Shown: positions 1 to 8,517 of the stretch, in pieces | Layout of the letters: the number at the start of each line of letters is the position of its first letter | Numbering within the stretch: the stretch's first letter is position 1 | Assembly (NCBI GenBank): GCA_913009765.1 | Contig: CAJVYT010000019.1 | Coordinates: 1 to 24,172, forward strand | From: an uncultured candidate division Zixibacteria bacterium | GTDB taxonomy: Bacteria > Zixibacteria > MSB-5A5 > GN15 > FEB-12 | DNA: 24,172 bases | Direction: 5' to 3' | Translations under genes and position numbers: made by a program | Notes under the pieces: model-generated | What the model was told of the DNA's origin: nothing | The model's database searches: none | The model's input: only the letters and a program-made list of their open reading frames with translations

Positions 1-81
1 TTTTGCGATTTTTTTTTTTTTTTAATGCTACGGCGACCACCGAGATCTACACTCTTTCCCTACACGACGCTCTTCCGATCT
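1..81 (+). other. Illumina adapter plus poly-T artefact at contig start
   Basis: Bases 24-81 match the 58-nt Illumina P5/universal sequencing adapter with one mismatch (C at 28 where the adapter has A). Bases 1-23 are almost all T. Genuine sequence starts at about 82. Any reading frame through this stretch, including one giving the well-known contaminant peptide RRPPRSTLFPYTTLFRS, is not biological. Confidence 0.98.
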
Positions 82-82
82 A

Positions 83-472
83 ATGGATGTGTGGATGGCG
101 GTCGGTTATTATATGCTGATATTTTTGGCGGGTTTAAAATCTATTCCACAAGAGCTATACGAAGCCGCAAAAATCCAGGGGGCAGGGTCGGTTCGTCAGT
201 TTTTCTCAATTACTCTTCCTTTGTTAAAACCTGTAGCATTGTTTATTATAGTAATTAATTCGATAAAGTCTTTCCAAGTATTTGTAGAAATATTTGTGAT
301 GACTCAAGGGAAATTTAAAACCTCGACAATGGTATACTTTATTTACGAATCAGGTTTAACGACTAAATTTAATTTTGGCTATGCTTCTGCGGCGGCATAT
401 ATTTTGTTTCTTATTGTGGCTCTGTTTTCTTTTATACAGTTTAAGCTGTTGAAAAACAGAGGTACCGTTTGA
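83..472 (+). CDS. Sugar ABC transporter permease, MalF/UgpA type (5'-truncated)
   Basis: C-terminal part of an inner-membrane permease of a binding-protein-dependent carbohydrate importer. The signature EAA loop is visible at residues 27-35 (EAAKIQGAG) followed by the usual hydrophobic segment and LPLLKP; this loop docks on the ATPase subunit. Two further membrane segments follow. Full-length family members are about 290 residues, so roughly 160 N-terminal residues were lost where the adapter was joined; the ATG at 83 is an internal Met, not a start. The stop codon overlaps the start of the next permease by one base (TGATG), typical of the paired MalF/MalG-type subunits. The substrate cannot be told from this sequence: binding protein and ATPase are outside the window. 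Confidence 0.9.
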   Translation: MDVWMAVGYYMLIFLAGLKSIPQELYEAAKIQGAGSVRQFFSITLPLLKPVALFIIVINSIKSFQVFVEIFVMTQGKFKTSTMVYFIYESGLTTKFNFGYASAAAYILFLIVALFSFIQFKLLKNRGTV

Positions 473-1290
473 TGGGTAGTGCAATGAAAAGTTCTTTTCG
501 TTATATTTTTCTTTTTATTATATTGGGGATTATGGTTTTCCCTCTGCTTTGGATGTTTCGGGTCTCATTGATGGAATCGGGGGATTCAATTAGTTTTGAT
601 AATTTACTTACAGCTTCTTTTTCATATCAAAATTATGTTGATTTATTTGCTCATTCTCAAATAGGAAAATATTTATATAATTCTATTTTTGTAGGGTTGA
701 TAGTTACTGTTGGAAATATTGTGTTCTGTTTTATGACGGCGTATACAATAGCACGTTATCAATATATAGTGAACAAACTGCTGTTTGTTTCTGTCATTCT
801 TATTTTAATGATACCGATTCATATTATAATAATTCCAATGTATTTGTTGATGGTTAAATTTGGAATTTATGATTCATATTTTGCTTTGATACTTCCCTGG
901 TTAGTGAATCCAATCGGTATCTTTTTGGTAAAGCAGTATATCGAAGCAATCCCGCCATCAATGGAAGAAGCTGCACGAATTGACGGAGCGGGTGAAATGC
1001 GAATACTTTTTCGGATTGTGATGCCGTTATGTAAACCTGTCTTAGCAGTTTTAGCAATTCAAGTATTTTTTACCAATTGGAATTCATTTTTATTTCCATT
1101 TATTCTGACTCAATCAGATTCAGTCCGTACATTACCGGTTGCTCTGGCACTTTTACAGGGGCATCAAGCGATTGATTGGCAGCATCTTATGGCGGGGTCA
1201 TCAATTGCGGTGCTGCCTGTCTTATTTATATTTATAATTTTACAAAAACAGATAGTTTCCGGTATTACAACAGGCGGAATTAAGCAGTAA
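472..1290 (+). CDS. Sugar ABC transporter permease, MalG/UgpE type
   Basis: Second transmembrane subunit of the carbohydrate importer, 272 residues, complete and of normal family length. It shows about six membrane segments, the first at residues 10-28, and the EAA loop at 165-174 (EEAARIDGAG) followed by FRIVMPLCKP, the cytoplasmic contact for the ATPase. The ATG at 472 shares one base with the stop of the upstream permease, suggesting translational coupling; a TTG at 469 and an ATG at 484 (giving MKSSFRY) are alternative starts. No clear terminator follows within the next 90 bases. Substrate unknown; the MalG-like family serves maltose, glycerol-3-phosphate, arabinose and many oligosaccharides. 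Confidence 0.92.
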   Translation: MGSAMKSSFRYIFLFIILGIMVFPLLWMFRVSLMESGDSISFDNLLTASFSYQNYVDLFAHSQIGKYLYNSIFVGLIVTVGNIVFCFMTAYTIARYQYIVNKLLFVSVILILMIPIHIIIIPMYLLMVKFGIYDSYFALILPWLVNPIGIFLVKQYIEAIPPSMEEAARIDGAGEMRILFRIVMPLCKPVLAVLAIQVFFTNWNSFLFPFILTQSDSVRTLPVALALLQGHQAIDWQHLMAGSSIAVLPVLFIFIILQKQIVSGITTGGIKQ

Positions 1291-1332
1291 AAAAAATAGA
1301 TTTTTGGTTGATTTAATTATTTTTTTACATTT

Positions 1333-1366
1333 ATTGTCTCAAAAATAGACAATTAGTTATTATAAT
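1333..1366 (+). promoter_or_regulatory. Inverted repeat and -10 box upstream of OmpA-like lipoprotein
   Basis: A perfect 7-bp inverted repeat (ATTGTCT, 7-nt spacer, AGACAAT; 1333-1353) lies just upstream of a consensus TATAAT at 1361-1366. No good -35 sits at 16-18 bp, but the inverted repeat covers that region, as an operator would. A GAAAGG ribosome-binding site precedes the ATG at 1388. Promoter role is inferred from position. Confidence 0.4.
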
Positions 1367-1387
1367 AGTAATTGAAAGGTAAAAATT

Positions 1388-1981
1388 ATGAAAAGATTAA
1401 CTGTTGCTTTAGTTGCACTGACTTTATTGTTTGTTGGTTGCGGCGTGAATAAGGATTATGTCGCTCAACAAATTCAGGACTCTGAAGCACGTACAAGTTC
1501 TGAAATCGGTACTCTTCGTGACAAGACAGACGGTAATGCCTCTGAAATCACAAAACTTCGTTCTTTAGCTACTCAACTTGATGCCAAAACTAATATGGCT
1601 ATTAACAAAGCCAAAGGTTTTGAAAACTACCAAGTTCTTTGGCAAGGTGAGATCAACTTTGATTTTGATAAAGCTGATATCAATGGTGCCGCTGAACAGA
1701 TTTTAAATGAAGCCGGTGACAAAATGGATCAAAATCCGGGTTCTGTAATTGAGATTGCCGGGTTTACTGACAAAACAGGAAGTTCTAACTATAACTTCAT
1801 GTTAGGTCAGCAGCGTGCTGAATCTTCCAAAAGATTCTTAACTGAACGTTTTGGTATTTCACTATATCGTATGTTTATTATCTCTTTTGGTGAAAACAAG
1901 CCGGTAGCTGATTCAGGTGAAATGAGTTCTTCATCTAAAAACCGTCGTGTATCTCTCACTATTTGGGGTCCGATGAATTAA
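1388..1981 (+). CDS. OmpA-family peptidoglycan-binding lipoprotein
   Basis: Predicted lipoprotein of 197 residues. The signal peptide ends in a lipobox with the lipidated Cys at residue 19 (LLFVGC). Residues 25-75 are a polar, alternating helix rich in D, S, T, K, probably a coiled coil similar to Lpp-type spacers. Residues 85-195 form an OmpA C-terminal domain: NFDFDKADI, then GFTDKTGSSNYN, LGQQRAESSKRFL and the closing NRRV, matching the peptidoglycan-binding family (Pal/OmpA/MotB). It likely tethers the outer membrane to the cell wall, in the manner of Pal, although it has a long coil that Pal lacks. It has its own promoter-like region and a strong terminator, so it is probably monocistronic. 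GAAAGG precedes the ATG. Confidence 0.9.
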   Translation: MKRLTVALVALTLLFVGCGVNKDYVAQQIQDSEARTSSEIGTLRDKTDGNASEITKLRSLATQLDAKTNMAINKAKGFENYQVLWQGEINFDFDKADINGAAEQILNEAGDKMDQNPGSVIEIAGFTDKTGSSNYNFMLGQQRAESSKRFLTERFGISLYRMFIISFGENKPVADSGEMSSSSKNRRVSLTIWGPMN

Positions 1982-2005
1982 GCTTTATTGGTAATATAAA
2001 ATTTT

Positions 2006-2036
2006 AGACGGAGATTGTTGTCTCCGTCTTTTTTTT
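2006..2036 (+). terminator. Rho-independent terminator of the OmpA-like gene
   Basis: Perfect 9-bp stem AGACGGAGA/TCTCCGTCT (2006-2014 and 2021-2029) with a 6-nt loop, followed directly by seven T. It sits 25 bp after the stop codon at 1981 and acts on the plus strand only, since no T-run flanks it on the other side. Confidence 0.93.
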
Positions 2037-2039
2037 ATC

Positions 2040-2561
2040 TCATTGAATCATAAATGGGGTCATTTGCAACGTGTCTTGACGAATCATTTCAAAAGATACT
2101 TTGTGTCTCGTATCTGTATCAGTAATAAGCACATCAAAAAATAATCTAATATTTGTAATTGAGTCAGGAATTTCTACACCTTTATCTTTAAAAAAATCAA
2201 ACGCAAGATAGCTTTTACCTGATTTTTCAAATGGAGCAATACGTGAAGGGCTTCTCCACACGATAGAACTTAATTCTGTAAATTCTAACCCGACAGAATC
2301 AATAATAAGTGTATTCATTACATTTTCATTCTTTTGAGAAAACGCTCTCATAGTTAACCAATATATGAGAGAATCATTTGAAATTTCATCAACTTTTTTA
2401 TGTTTAAAAGCTATAAGTTTTGGAGGTTCAATATACCAGTTTTCAATTTTTTTTGTGTCAGGTTGAGATTCTGTTTTAACAGTGATAAATTGTTTAGTCA
2501 TACGCTCGGTACAGCTTGAGAATAAGAAAATCAACACTAATAACAGAGATATTTTTTTCAT
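2040..2561 (-). CDS. Hypothetical lipoprotein, last gene of the MscS operon
   Basis: 173 residues. An N-terminal signal peptide (MKKISLLLVLIFLF) ends with SSC, giving a lipidated Cys at 17. The rest is a mixed polar sequence with several aromatic/acidic strands and no motif I recognise; size and signal are somewhat reminiscent of GldH-like lipoproteins, but I cannot support that assignment. An AGGAG site lies about 6 nt before the ATG. It starts 8 bp after the mechanosensitive channel gene and ends only a few bases from the convergent terminator of the OmpA-like gene. Being the last gene of a four-gene run whose other members are two lipoproteins and a membrane channel, it probably acts in the envelope. 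Confidence 0.8.
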   Translation of the reverse strand: MKKISLLLVLIFLFSSCTERMTKQFITVKTESQPDTKKIENWYIEPPKLIAFKHKKVDEISNDSLIYWLTMRAFSQKNENVMNTLIIDSVGLEFTELSSIVWRSPSRIAPFEKSGKSYLAFDFFKDKGVEIPDSITNIRLFFDVLITDTDTRHKVSFEMIRQDTLQMTPFMIQ

Positions 2562-2569
2562 TGTTACTC

Positions 2570-3658
2570 CTAATCTGTGTCCGGTTTATTTACAAATGTG
2601 ACCACTTGTTGTGGAAAAGGTATTTCAATATTTTCTTGTCTGAATCTATTTAAAATTTTTAGGCGAAGCTGACTTGCTGTTTCAAATTTATATGTTACTT
2701 CGGGGACAGCACAGATCAGCATTACATTTAAAGAACTGTCTCCAAATTCTTCAAATCGAAATATTGGAGCAGGATTTTCAAGAATATTATCCTGCTTGTC
2801 GGCTTCATCAAGCATTACCTTTTTGACTACGTTTATATCAGAATCATATCCTACACCTACTTCGATTTTAATTTTAATTTCAGGGTACGGATAGGTAACA
2901 TTATGAATAGTTGATTTCATCAATTCGGAATTAGGTACAATAATTAATGTATTTTCGATAGTAAGAAGTTTTGTCGAACGCACACCTATCTGCTGAACTT
3001 GGCATGTACGGTCATTATCAAATTGTATCCAGTCACCTGAGCGAAACGGACGGTCAATCATTATAACAAATCCGCCAATCATATTTGCTATTGTTTCCTG
3101 AGCCGCAAGTGCTATTGCTAAAGACCCGATTCCTAAGATTGCTATCAGCCCCTTAACATCTACTTTGAAATGGTCTAAAATAATAAGAACAGCCAGAGTG
3201 TAAATTATTATTTTGACGGCACGGTCAAGAAGCGGCATAAACTCATCATCTACTTTAGTTTCAGTTTTTGATGCGATATGTGAACCATACCAACTAAAGA
3301 TAATGCTGAAAATTTTCACAATAAGGTTTGAAACAACTATAACACCAATAGCATAAAGAATTCCGTCGAAGTAATTAAAAACCGATTCGCCTATTTTTTC
3401 AATAAGTAACGTTTTAATGAATTTTAGTAGTACGGAAAACCCAAACAGATAAATCAGAATGACTATCGGTTTTGATGTTATTGAAAGAATTTTATCATCT
3501 AAGTCGGTAACGGTTTTAGAAGTTATATTTTTAAAGATAATTTTGATAAAAATTTTCACAATGAAAACTGTGATAAAAGTTGCCAGAACAATTATTCCGA
3601 CACCGATAAATTTTTGTATTAATGGTTCAACCGGAATTTTTTCAAGTAGCTCTATCAT
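2570..3658 (-). CDS. Small-conductance mechanosensitive channel (MscS family)
   Basis: Inner-membrane channel, 362 residues, which in this family opens under membrane tension to release solutes on osmotic downshock. Hydrophobic segments lie at about 15-42, 60-84, 95-123 and 147-162. The pore-lining helix and start of the cytoplasmic beta domain are clear at 166-212 (ILGIGSLAIALAAQETIANM, then GGFVIMIDRPFRSGDWI), with the small Gly/Ala residues that pack the pore. The C-terminus ends in the usual IPFPQQVV motif. Compared with E. coli MscS (286 residues) it has at least one extra N-terminal helix pair. The ATG lies 2 bp after the stop of the Ig-like lipoprotein gene, so the genes are co-transcribed. 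The substrate is nonspecific. Confidence 0.94.
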   Translation of the reverse strand: MIELLEKIPVEPLIQKFIGVGIIVLATFITVFIVKIFIKIIFKNITSKTVTDLDDKILSITSKPIVILIYLFGFSVLLKFIKTLLIEKIGESVFNYFDGILYAIGVIVVSNLIVKIFSIIFSWYGSHIASKTETKVDDEFMPLLDRAVKIIIYTLAVLIILDHFKVDVKGLIAILGIGSLAIALAAQETIANMIGGFVIMIDRPFRSGDWIQFDNDRTCQVQQIGVRSTKLLTIENTLIIVPNSELMKSTIHNVTYPYPEIKIKIEVGVGYDSDINVVKKVMLDEADKQDNILENPAPIFRFEEFGDSSLNVMLICAVPEVTYKFETASQLRLKILNRFRQENIEIPFPQQVVTFVNKPDTD

Positions 3659-3660
3659 AA

Positions 3661-5361
3661 TTATTTAAACTCCAATAGAATGTCAGTTGATTCAAATCTT
3701 GCACGAACATTAACCGTATCAGGATAATTCACAAAAGGTTCGGCATATTGTAAAGGGAATAAAGCTCCATAGTCTCTTGTCTTATTATTATTTGAATCTA
3801 AAAATCCCGAAAAAACATATTTACCTTGCGGAAGCTGTAAATTAAAAGAATTGTCATTTGAAAAATGAGTGAATAATTGGTTGGTGCTGATGTTTTTAAA
3901 AAGCAATACAATACTCTTTGGAACGGAAAACTGTTTCGCAATATTGATAGATCCTTGTATAACACCTAAAGAATCAGGGTTAATGAGATTAATTAATTTT
4001 ATCGTTGTACTGTCCCCCATATTGTTTCCGGCAAGATCAGTTATATCAAATTCGGATATACGCAAACGGTATTGGTACAAATTATCTTTAAGAAAGTTAT
4101 TTGACAAACGGCACAAACTTGGGTTAATAAATTCAAACTCAGGAAAAACGAGATTGCTGTCGTTGTCTATAAAATAAAAACTTTCTTTGGTCAGATGAGT
4201 GCTGTCAATAGGTTCTGAAAACTGAATCTGTATATGTAAACTATCTTTGAATGTTTTTTTATTAGCAGGAGGTTGGAATAATTTTATTGTCGGGCTTGAT
4301 TTATCGACAATTTCTTTTACTAAAACAGAGTCAAATATTATTAGAGAATCATTATTATCATAGGATAACTTATAAAGACCTTCAGGAAGTTTACCAAAAT
4401 AAGCAAATATTGAATGTGCTGAACTAGAATCAACGGGTAAGATAAATTCTTGCTGTTGAGCAGTTGCTGTCGAGGTATACTTTTTTAAGTTAAGTTGAAC
4501 TTTTTGAATATCAAACCTCTGTTGATTTAAGAGATTCTGATTAAAATCAATCTGAAAAAGATTATTATTTGTTTGTCTGACTGCAATAATTATCTGCTGT
4601 GACTCGTCATGTGCTGTTAGAGTAATATTTAAATTTTGAATATTGTTGAGAGAACTGTCAAGAGTGATACTGCGGTCAGTAAGACCATATTTTTCCGTTT
4701 TTGTATCAAGCCGTTCATTTTTATTTTTGTCTAAAAAAGCAAGCAGGACGTACTCACCGTTTGGAATATACCGAAAAGAGAAATTACCTTCGGCATCAGT
4801 AACCACCATATATGTCGGGTATAGCGAGTCTATTGCTGCGGCAGTATCAAATGCATCTTTTTTATATAATGCGGTAACAATGTTATTTTGAGCGATTTGA
4901 TTTTCATCAACAACTGTACCACCGATAACTCCATTGGCAAGTTTCTCTCCGGTTGTAAATGCTATAATAGAACCGGAGTCTAATGGATTACGACGCTGAT
5001 CTTGTATACCGTCAGCAAAAGAAATAATGTATGTCTGATTGACTTCAAATGAATCTGCTAAGGTGATAATTACTTTATCGGATTTCCACTGTATCTTTGG
5101 TTCAGATTTTAGACGGGGAGAAATATAAATAGGTCGTTTTGATAACGGTTTGATAATTCTTTCTGAAAAAGAAATTGTAATACTATTACCAATTTCAACC
5201 AAAGTGGAACCATTTACCGGAGATGAGGCAATTATTCTTGGTTTGACTTTATCTACTTCCCCGCCGGGCGGTGGTCCTATTTCAGCACAACCGACTACGC
5301 TTACGAGAAGAGATAAAAATAGTAATTTTTTTATTATTGGAGCAAATTCCATTTTACTCAT
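3661..5361 (-). CDS. Lipoprotein with bacterial Ig-like (Big_5/SbsA) domains
   Basis: 566 residues. Signal peptide with lipobox VVGC (Cys at 25), followed by a Pro/Gly linker (GPPPGGEVDK). Residues 37-133 look like an SbsA/Big_5 Ig-like domain (PRIIASSPVNG, ITISFSERI, TYIISFADGIQD, IIAFTTG). Residues about 137-225 resemble a carboxypeptidase-regulatory-type beta sandwich (GGTVVD, GNFSFRYIPNGEYVLLAF, DKNKNERLD), and a second Ig-like domain spans about 365-465 (SSPTIKLFQPPAN, IQFSEPID). A last beta repeat near 475-545 ends with FLDSNNNKTRDYG. This domain order is familiar in FCB-group lipoproteins of unknown role. The ATG shares one base with the stop of the TPR gene (TAATG); an ATG three codons in is an alternative start. 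Surface or periplasmic function inferred, mechanism unknown. Confidence 0.87.
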   Translation of the reverse strand: MSKMEFAPIIKKLLFLSLLVSVVGCAEIGPPPGGEVDKVKPRIIASSPVNGSTLVEIGNSITISFSERIIKPLSKRPIYISPRLKSEPKIQWKSDKVIITLADSFEVNQTYIISFADGIQDQRRNPLDSGSIIAFTTGEKLANGVIGGTVVDENQIAQNNIVTALYKKDAFDTAAAIDSLYPTYMVVTDAEGNFSFRYIPNGEYVLLAFLDKNKNERLDTKTEKYGLTDRSITLDSSLNNIQNLNITLTAHDESQQIIIAVRQTNNNLFQIDFNQNLLNQQRFDIQKVQLNLKKYTSTATAQQQEFILPVDSSSAHSIFAYFGKLPEGLYKLSYDNNDSLIIFDSVLVKEIVDKSSPTIKLFQPPANKKTFKDSLHIQIQFSEPIDSTHLTKESFYFIDNDSNLVFPEFEFINPSLCRLSNNFLKDNLYQYRLRISEFDITDLAGNNMGDSTTIKLINLINPDSLGVIQGSINIAKQFSVPKSIVLLFKNISTNQLFTHFSNDNSFNLQLPQGKYVFSGFLDSNNNKTRDYGALFPLQYAEPFVNYPDTVNVRARFESTDILLEFK

Positions 5362-7007
5362 TATTGTAATTTATCTTTAAGTGCCTCGTTATCGGGATTT
5401 AGTTCGTATGCTTTTGTCCACCAATCCTTAGCATTAGCACTATCACCTTTGGCATTGTAGGCATCACCTAAGTGTTCATAAATAACAGAATCTTTTTGAA
5501 GTGCCGCCGCTTGTTTAAGATACTTTACAGCTTTTTTATCATTGTGTAATTTGTAAAACAGCCATCCGTAGCTGTCAAGATAGGCAGCATTGTTTGGAGA
5601 AAGTTTTAATGCTTTTTCAATAAGTTTTTTTGCATAAGGCAGTCTTTCACCTTTATCTATAAGCATATATCCGAGATAATTCATAGCCTGATGGTGTTTA
5701 GGAAACATAGAAATTATTTTTTCAAATACTGCGACAGCACTGTCCGGCATTTTGTTTTGTTCGTATGCAACACCTAAAGCAAACAAAAGATTTATTTTAG
5801 CAGTATCATTTTTAACTTTTGTTATAGCAGTTTGATACGTGAGAATTTCGTGTTGTGAATCTCCCAGCTTTTTATATGTAAAGCCTAAGTCCATCCAATT
5901 TCCCGGAATTGTATCATTAAGCTGAACCATAATTTTAAATTCATCGACAGCGATTTTATAGTCTTTACGTTGTGCTGCAATACGACCTAAATAAAAATGA
6001 TTGATATAATCCTTTTCTCCGCTATTTACTAACTCTGTAAACACAGTTTCAGCTAAATCATATTTTTGTGTTGCATAATAGATAATTCCAAGTCTTCGTA
6101 ATAATGTTAAATCTTCAGGATTGTATTTTACTGCTTTTTCAGCATAGGGCAATGCTTGTTCTAATGAGTCAAGCTGGGCATATACCATTGAAATGTCGTC
6201 GAAGAGAGCTGCGTTGGTGGAGTCAACAGCAAGAGCTTTATGATATGTGATAAGGACAGAATCAATTTTTTTTTCAATTTTATACATCTCAGCAAGCCCG
6301 ACATACGAAAGGAGATTTGACTTGCTGTTATTAAGAGCTAATGATTTCAGAAAGGATTCTTTGGAATTTTGAAATTCACCTTTTTGAGCTTGCAGTTTTC
6401 CCAATTCAAGCCAATAATTTTCATTAAACGGTAAAAGTCTTGCAAGGTTTTTGTACGCCCATAAGAGGGAGTCAGTATTGTTGGCATATTTATAAAATCC
6501 GGAAAGATAATGATATGATATTGGTTTATTAGGGTCAATTTGTGCTAATTTCTCATACATATATTTTGCGGAATCCTGTTTTCCAACTTGCCGATATGCC
6601 ATTCCCCGTAACTCTAATACTTTATCATCCACAGGATGTATTATAGAAAGGAGTTCCAAAGTTTCGGCAAAAAGTTTCATCTTCATATATGTACTGGCTA
6701 AAGAATAGCGAAGTTCATATGAATTGGGATAAACTTGCAGTGCTAATTTGTAACGTTCTGCAGCAGCAGCAATATCAGGAGGATTTTCTGCTTCTAACAA
6801 AAGTGCCATAACATACTGATTATATGCATACGGGCTGATTGCCTCAAAATCATCGTTGTACGTAGATGTTTTTTCGATAACCGGGGTTTGGATTTTTGAA
6901 GATTCAGGAACTTTTTCTACAAGTTCACTTCTTAATGCTGTTTTAGAGCATCCAACAATAGTAATACTGTACAAAGCTAAAATAAGTATATATGTGTGAA
7001 ATTTCAA
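5361..7007 (-). CDS. TPR-repeat lipoprotein
   Basis: 548 residues. The start is a TTG at 7005-7007: no ATG is available upstream in frame, it begins a good signal peptide (MKFHTYILILALYSITIVGC, lipidated Cys at 20), and AAAGAG lies about 8 nt before it. From about residue 60 to the end the protein is a run of roughly 12-13 tetratricopeptide repeats, with the W/L/G/Y...A..A.....P pattern clear in GLAEMYKIEKKIDSVLITY, AALFDDISMVYAQLDSLEQA, YLDSYGWLFYKLHNDKKAV and YEHLGDAYNAKGDSANA. TPR arrays bind protein partners; as a lipoprotein it would act as a periplasmic or outer-membrane scaffold. It is the first gene of the four-gene minus-strand operon ending at 2040, the next gene overlapping by one base. 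Confidence 0.9.
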   Translation of the reverse strand: MKFHTYILILALYSITIVGCSKTALRSELVEKVPESSKIQTPVIEKTSTYNDDFEAISPYAYNQYVMALLLEAENPPDIAAAAERYKLALQVYPNSYELRYSLASTYMKMKLFAETLELLSIIHPVDDKVLELRGMAYRQVGKQDSAKYMYEKLAQIDPNKPISYHYLSGFYKYANNTDSLLWAYKNLARLLPFNENYWLELGKLQAQKGEFQNSKESFLKSLALNNSKSNLLSYVGLAEMYKIEKKIDSVLITYHKALAVDSTNAALFDDISMVYAQLDSLEQALPYAEKAVKYNPEDLTLLRRLGIIYYATQKYDLAETVFTELVNSGEKDYINHFYLGRIAAQRKDYKIAVDEFKIMVQLNDTIPGNWMDLGFTYKKLGDSQHEILTYQTAITKVKNDTAKINLLFALGVAYEQNKMPDSAVAVFEKIISMFPKHHQAMNYLGYMLIDKGERLPYAKKLIEKALKLSPNNAAYLDSYGWLFYKLHNDKKAVKYLKQAAALQKDSVIYEHLGDAYNAKGDSANAKDWWTKAYELNPDNEALKDKLQ

Positions 7008-7072
7008 TCTATCTGCTCTTTGTTGTATGTTAATCTTTTAGTTTTAACAATCAAGTGCTGAAAATGATGCAC

Positions 7073-8332
7073 TTAATTTTTAAGAATTTTCAAATATCGT
7101 CTTTTACCGACTTTTAATATTTTATCTTCGTTTAAGTCAAATTCATAGTTTGCATCAGTTATTTTTTGATCATTCAGTGAAACACCGCCGGCAGTAATTA
7201 ATTTCCGTGCTTCCGAATTTGATTTTGCCATTTTGTTTTTAGCAATTAAATGTACTAAATAAATCTTTCGAGGGTCAATCTCAAGATCGGCTAATTTGGA
7301 TTCGTCTATTTCAGGAATTTCATCAGGTAGTTTTTTCTGTGAAAATATCCGTTCAAATTCATCTCTTGCTTTTTTACCTGACCCTTTTGGATAATACATA
7401 TCCACAAGAGTTTCACCAAGTTCTTTTTTTAGTCCCATTGGGTTTACGGATGAGTCATTTAATTGAGTTTTAATATCAGTCAATTTTTCAAAAGATACCT
7501 CTGTAGCAAGTTCAAAATAATCATGTATCAAATTATCGGGGATAGACATTGCTTTACCGAATATTTCCCGTGCAGGTTCATCTATACCAATATAATTGCC
7601 GAGTGATTTTGACATTTTTTTCACACCGTCTAAACCAACAAGAATAGGCATAGTCAACACAAGCTGTGCCTCTACTCCGTATGCTTCCTGAATTGTACGT
7701 CCTGCCAAAAGATTAAATGTCTGTTCGGTGGCACCAAGCTCTACATCGGCTTTCATGGCAACCGAATCATAGCCCTGCATAAGCGGATAAAACAGTTCGT
7801 GAATAGAAATTGATGTATTAGCTTTCATTCTTTTTGAAAAATCATCACGCTCAAGCATACGGGCAACGGTAAATTTGGTTGCTAAATGCATGACTTCGTT
7901 AAAGTCCATTTTTTTGAACCAGTCGCCGTTAAAGCAAATTTCCGTTTTTGATTTATCAAGAATTTTAAAAAACTGTGTTTGGTATGTTTCGGCGTTTTTC
8001 ATAATGTCATCATACGAAAGAGACGGACGGGTAGTTGATTGTCCCGATGGGTCACCTACTAAAGCAGTGTAATCACCTATGATGAGTACTATTTGATGTC
8101 CTAATTCCTGAAACTGTTTTAATTTTCTAATTCCAACTGTATGTCCTAAATGTATATCGGGCGAAGTTGGATCAAAACCTTGTTTTACTCTAAGAGGTTT
8201 ATTGTCGGCAATTGATTTTTTTAATCTATTTTGAAACTCTCCCTCAGGCAGAATATCAACCGCACCGCGAGAGATTATTTTCCATTGTCTTTCAAACTCT
8301 TTGATTACTTCAGGGCTAAAACTTTGATCCAC
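7073..8332 (-). CDS. tyrS: Tyrosyl-tRNA synthetase
   Basis: Cytoplasmic class I synthetase that charges tRNA-Tyr. With the start chosen here it has 419 residues, the usual length. It shows the HIGH-type motif HLGH (61-64, within DPTSPDIHLGH), KMSKS (239-243) and a C-terminal S4-type RNA-binding domain (about 350-419, EARKLITAGGVSLND). The ATG 48 bp upstream (8380) has no ribosome-binding site, whereas the GTG at 8330-8332 has AAGGAG nine bases before it; those bases read as K-E-F in the longer frame, so the GTG is preferred. Long family members have similar N-termini beginning just before FERQWKII. The cognate tRNA-Tyr lies at 19584-19665. It is transcribed divergently from the PBP gene. Confidence 0.95.
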   Translation of the reverse strand: MDQSFSPEVIKEFERQWKIISRGAVDILPEGEFQNRLKKSIADNKPLRVKQGFDPTSPDIHLGHTVGIRKLKQFQELGHQIVLIIGDYTALVGDPSGQSTTRPSLSYDDIMKNAETYQTQFFKILDKSKTEICFNGDWFKKMDFNEVMHLATKFTVARMLERDDFSKRMKANTSISIHELFYPLMQGYDSVAMKADVELGATEQTFNLLAGRTIQEAYGVEAQLVLTMPILVGLDGVKKMSKSLGNYIGIDEPAREIFGKAMSIPDNLIHDYFELATEVSFEKLTDIKTQLNDSSVNPMGLKKELGETLVDMYYPKGSGKKARDEFERIFSQKKLPDEIPEIDESKLADLEIDPRKIYLVHLIAKNKMAKSNSEARKLITAGGVSLNDQKITDANYEFDLNEDKILKVGKRRYLKILKN

Positions 8333-8341
8333 GTTTGTAAA

Positions 8342-8347
8342 CTCCTT
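8342..8347 (-). promoter_or_regulatory. Shine-Dalgarno site deciding the tyrS start
   Basis: Minus-strand AAGGAG, nine bases before the GTG at 8330-8332. It falls inside the longer ATG-initiated frame, which has no such site, so it argues for the GTG start. Confidence 0.75.
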
Positions 8348-8517
8348 ATAAAATAAGAATCTTTTGTACCATATCGGCATATAACAAATAGATGTATTGT
8401 TATAATAGTAGAATAAACGGAATTTAAGTACGATTTGAAATAAAAAAATCGGATTTTACAAGGAAAAATTGGTTTTATCTTGACTTGGGAGAGGAAAATT
8501 AGGAAAATAAGAACCTT

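Noticed and set aside
25..258. Open frame at the contig start with an RRPPRSTLFPYTTLFRS beginning
   Set aside because: It is a translation of the sequencing adapter joined out of frame to a permease fragment.
8480..8508. TTGACT as a -35 box for the PBP gene
   Set aside because: The matching -10 position (GAAAAT) is poor and would leave almost no leader before the ATG at 8518.
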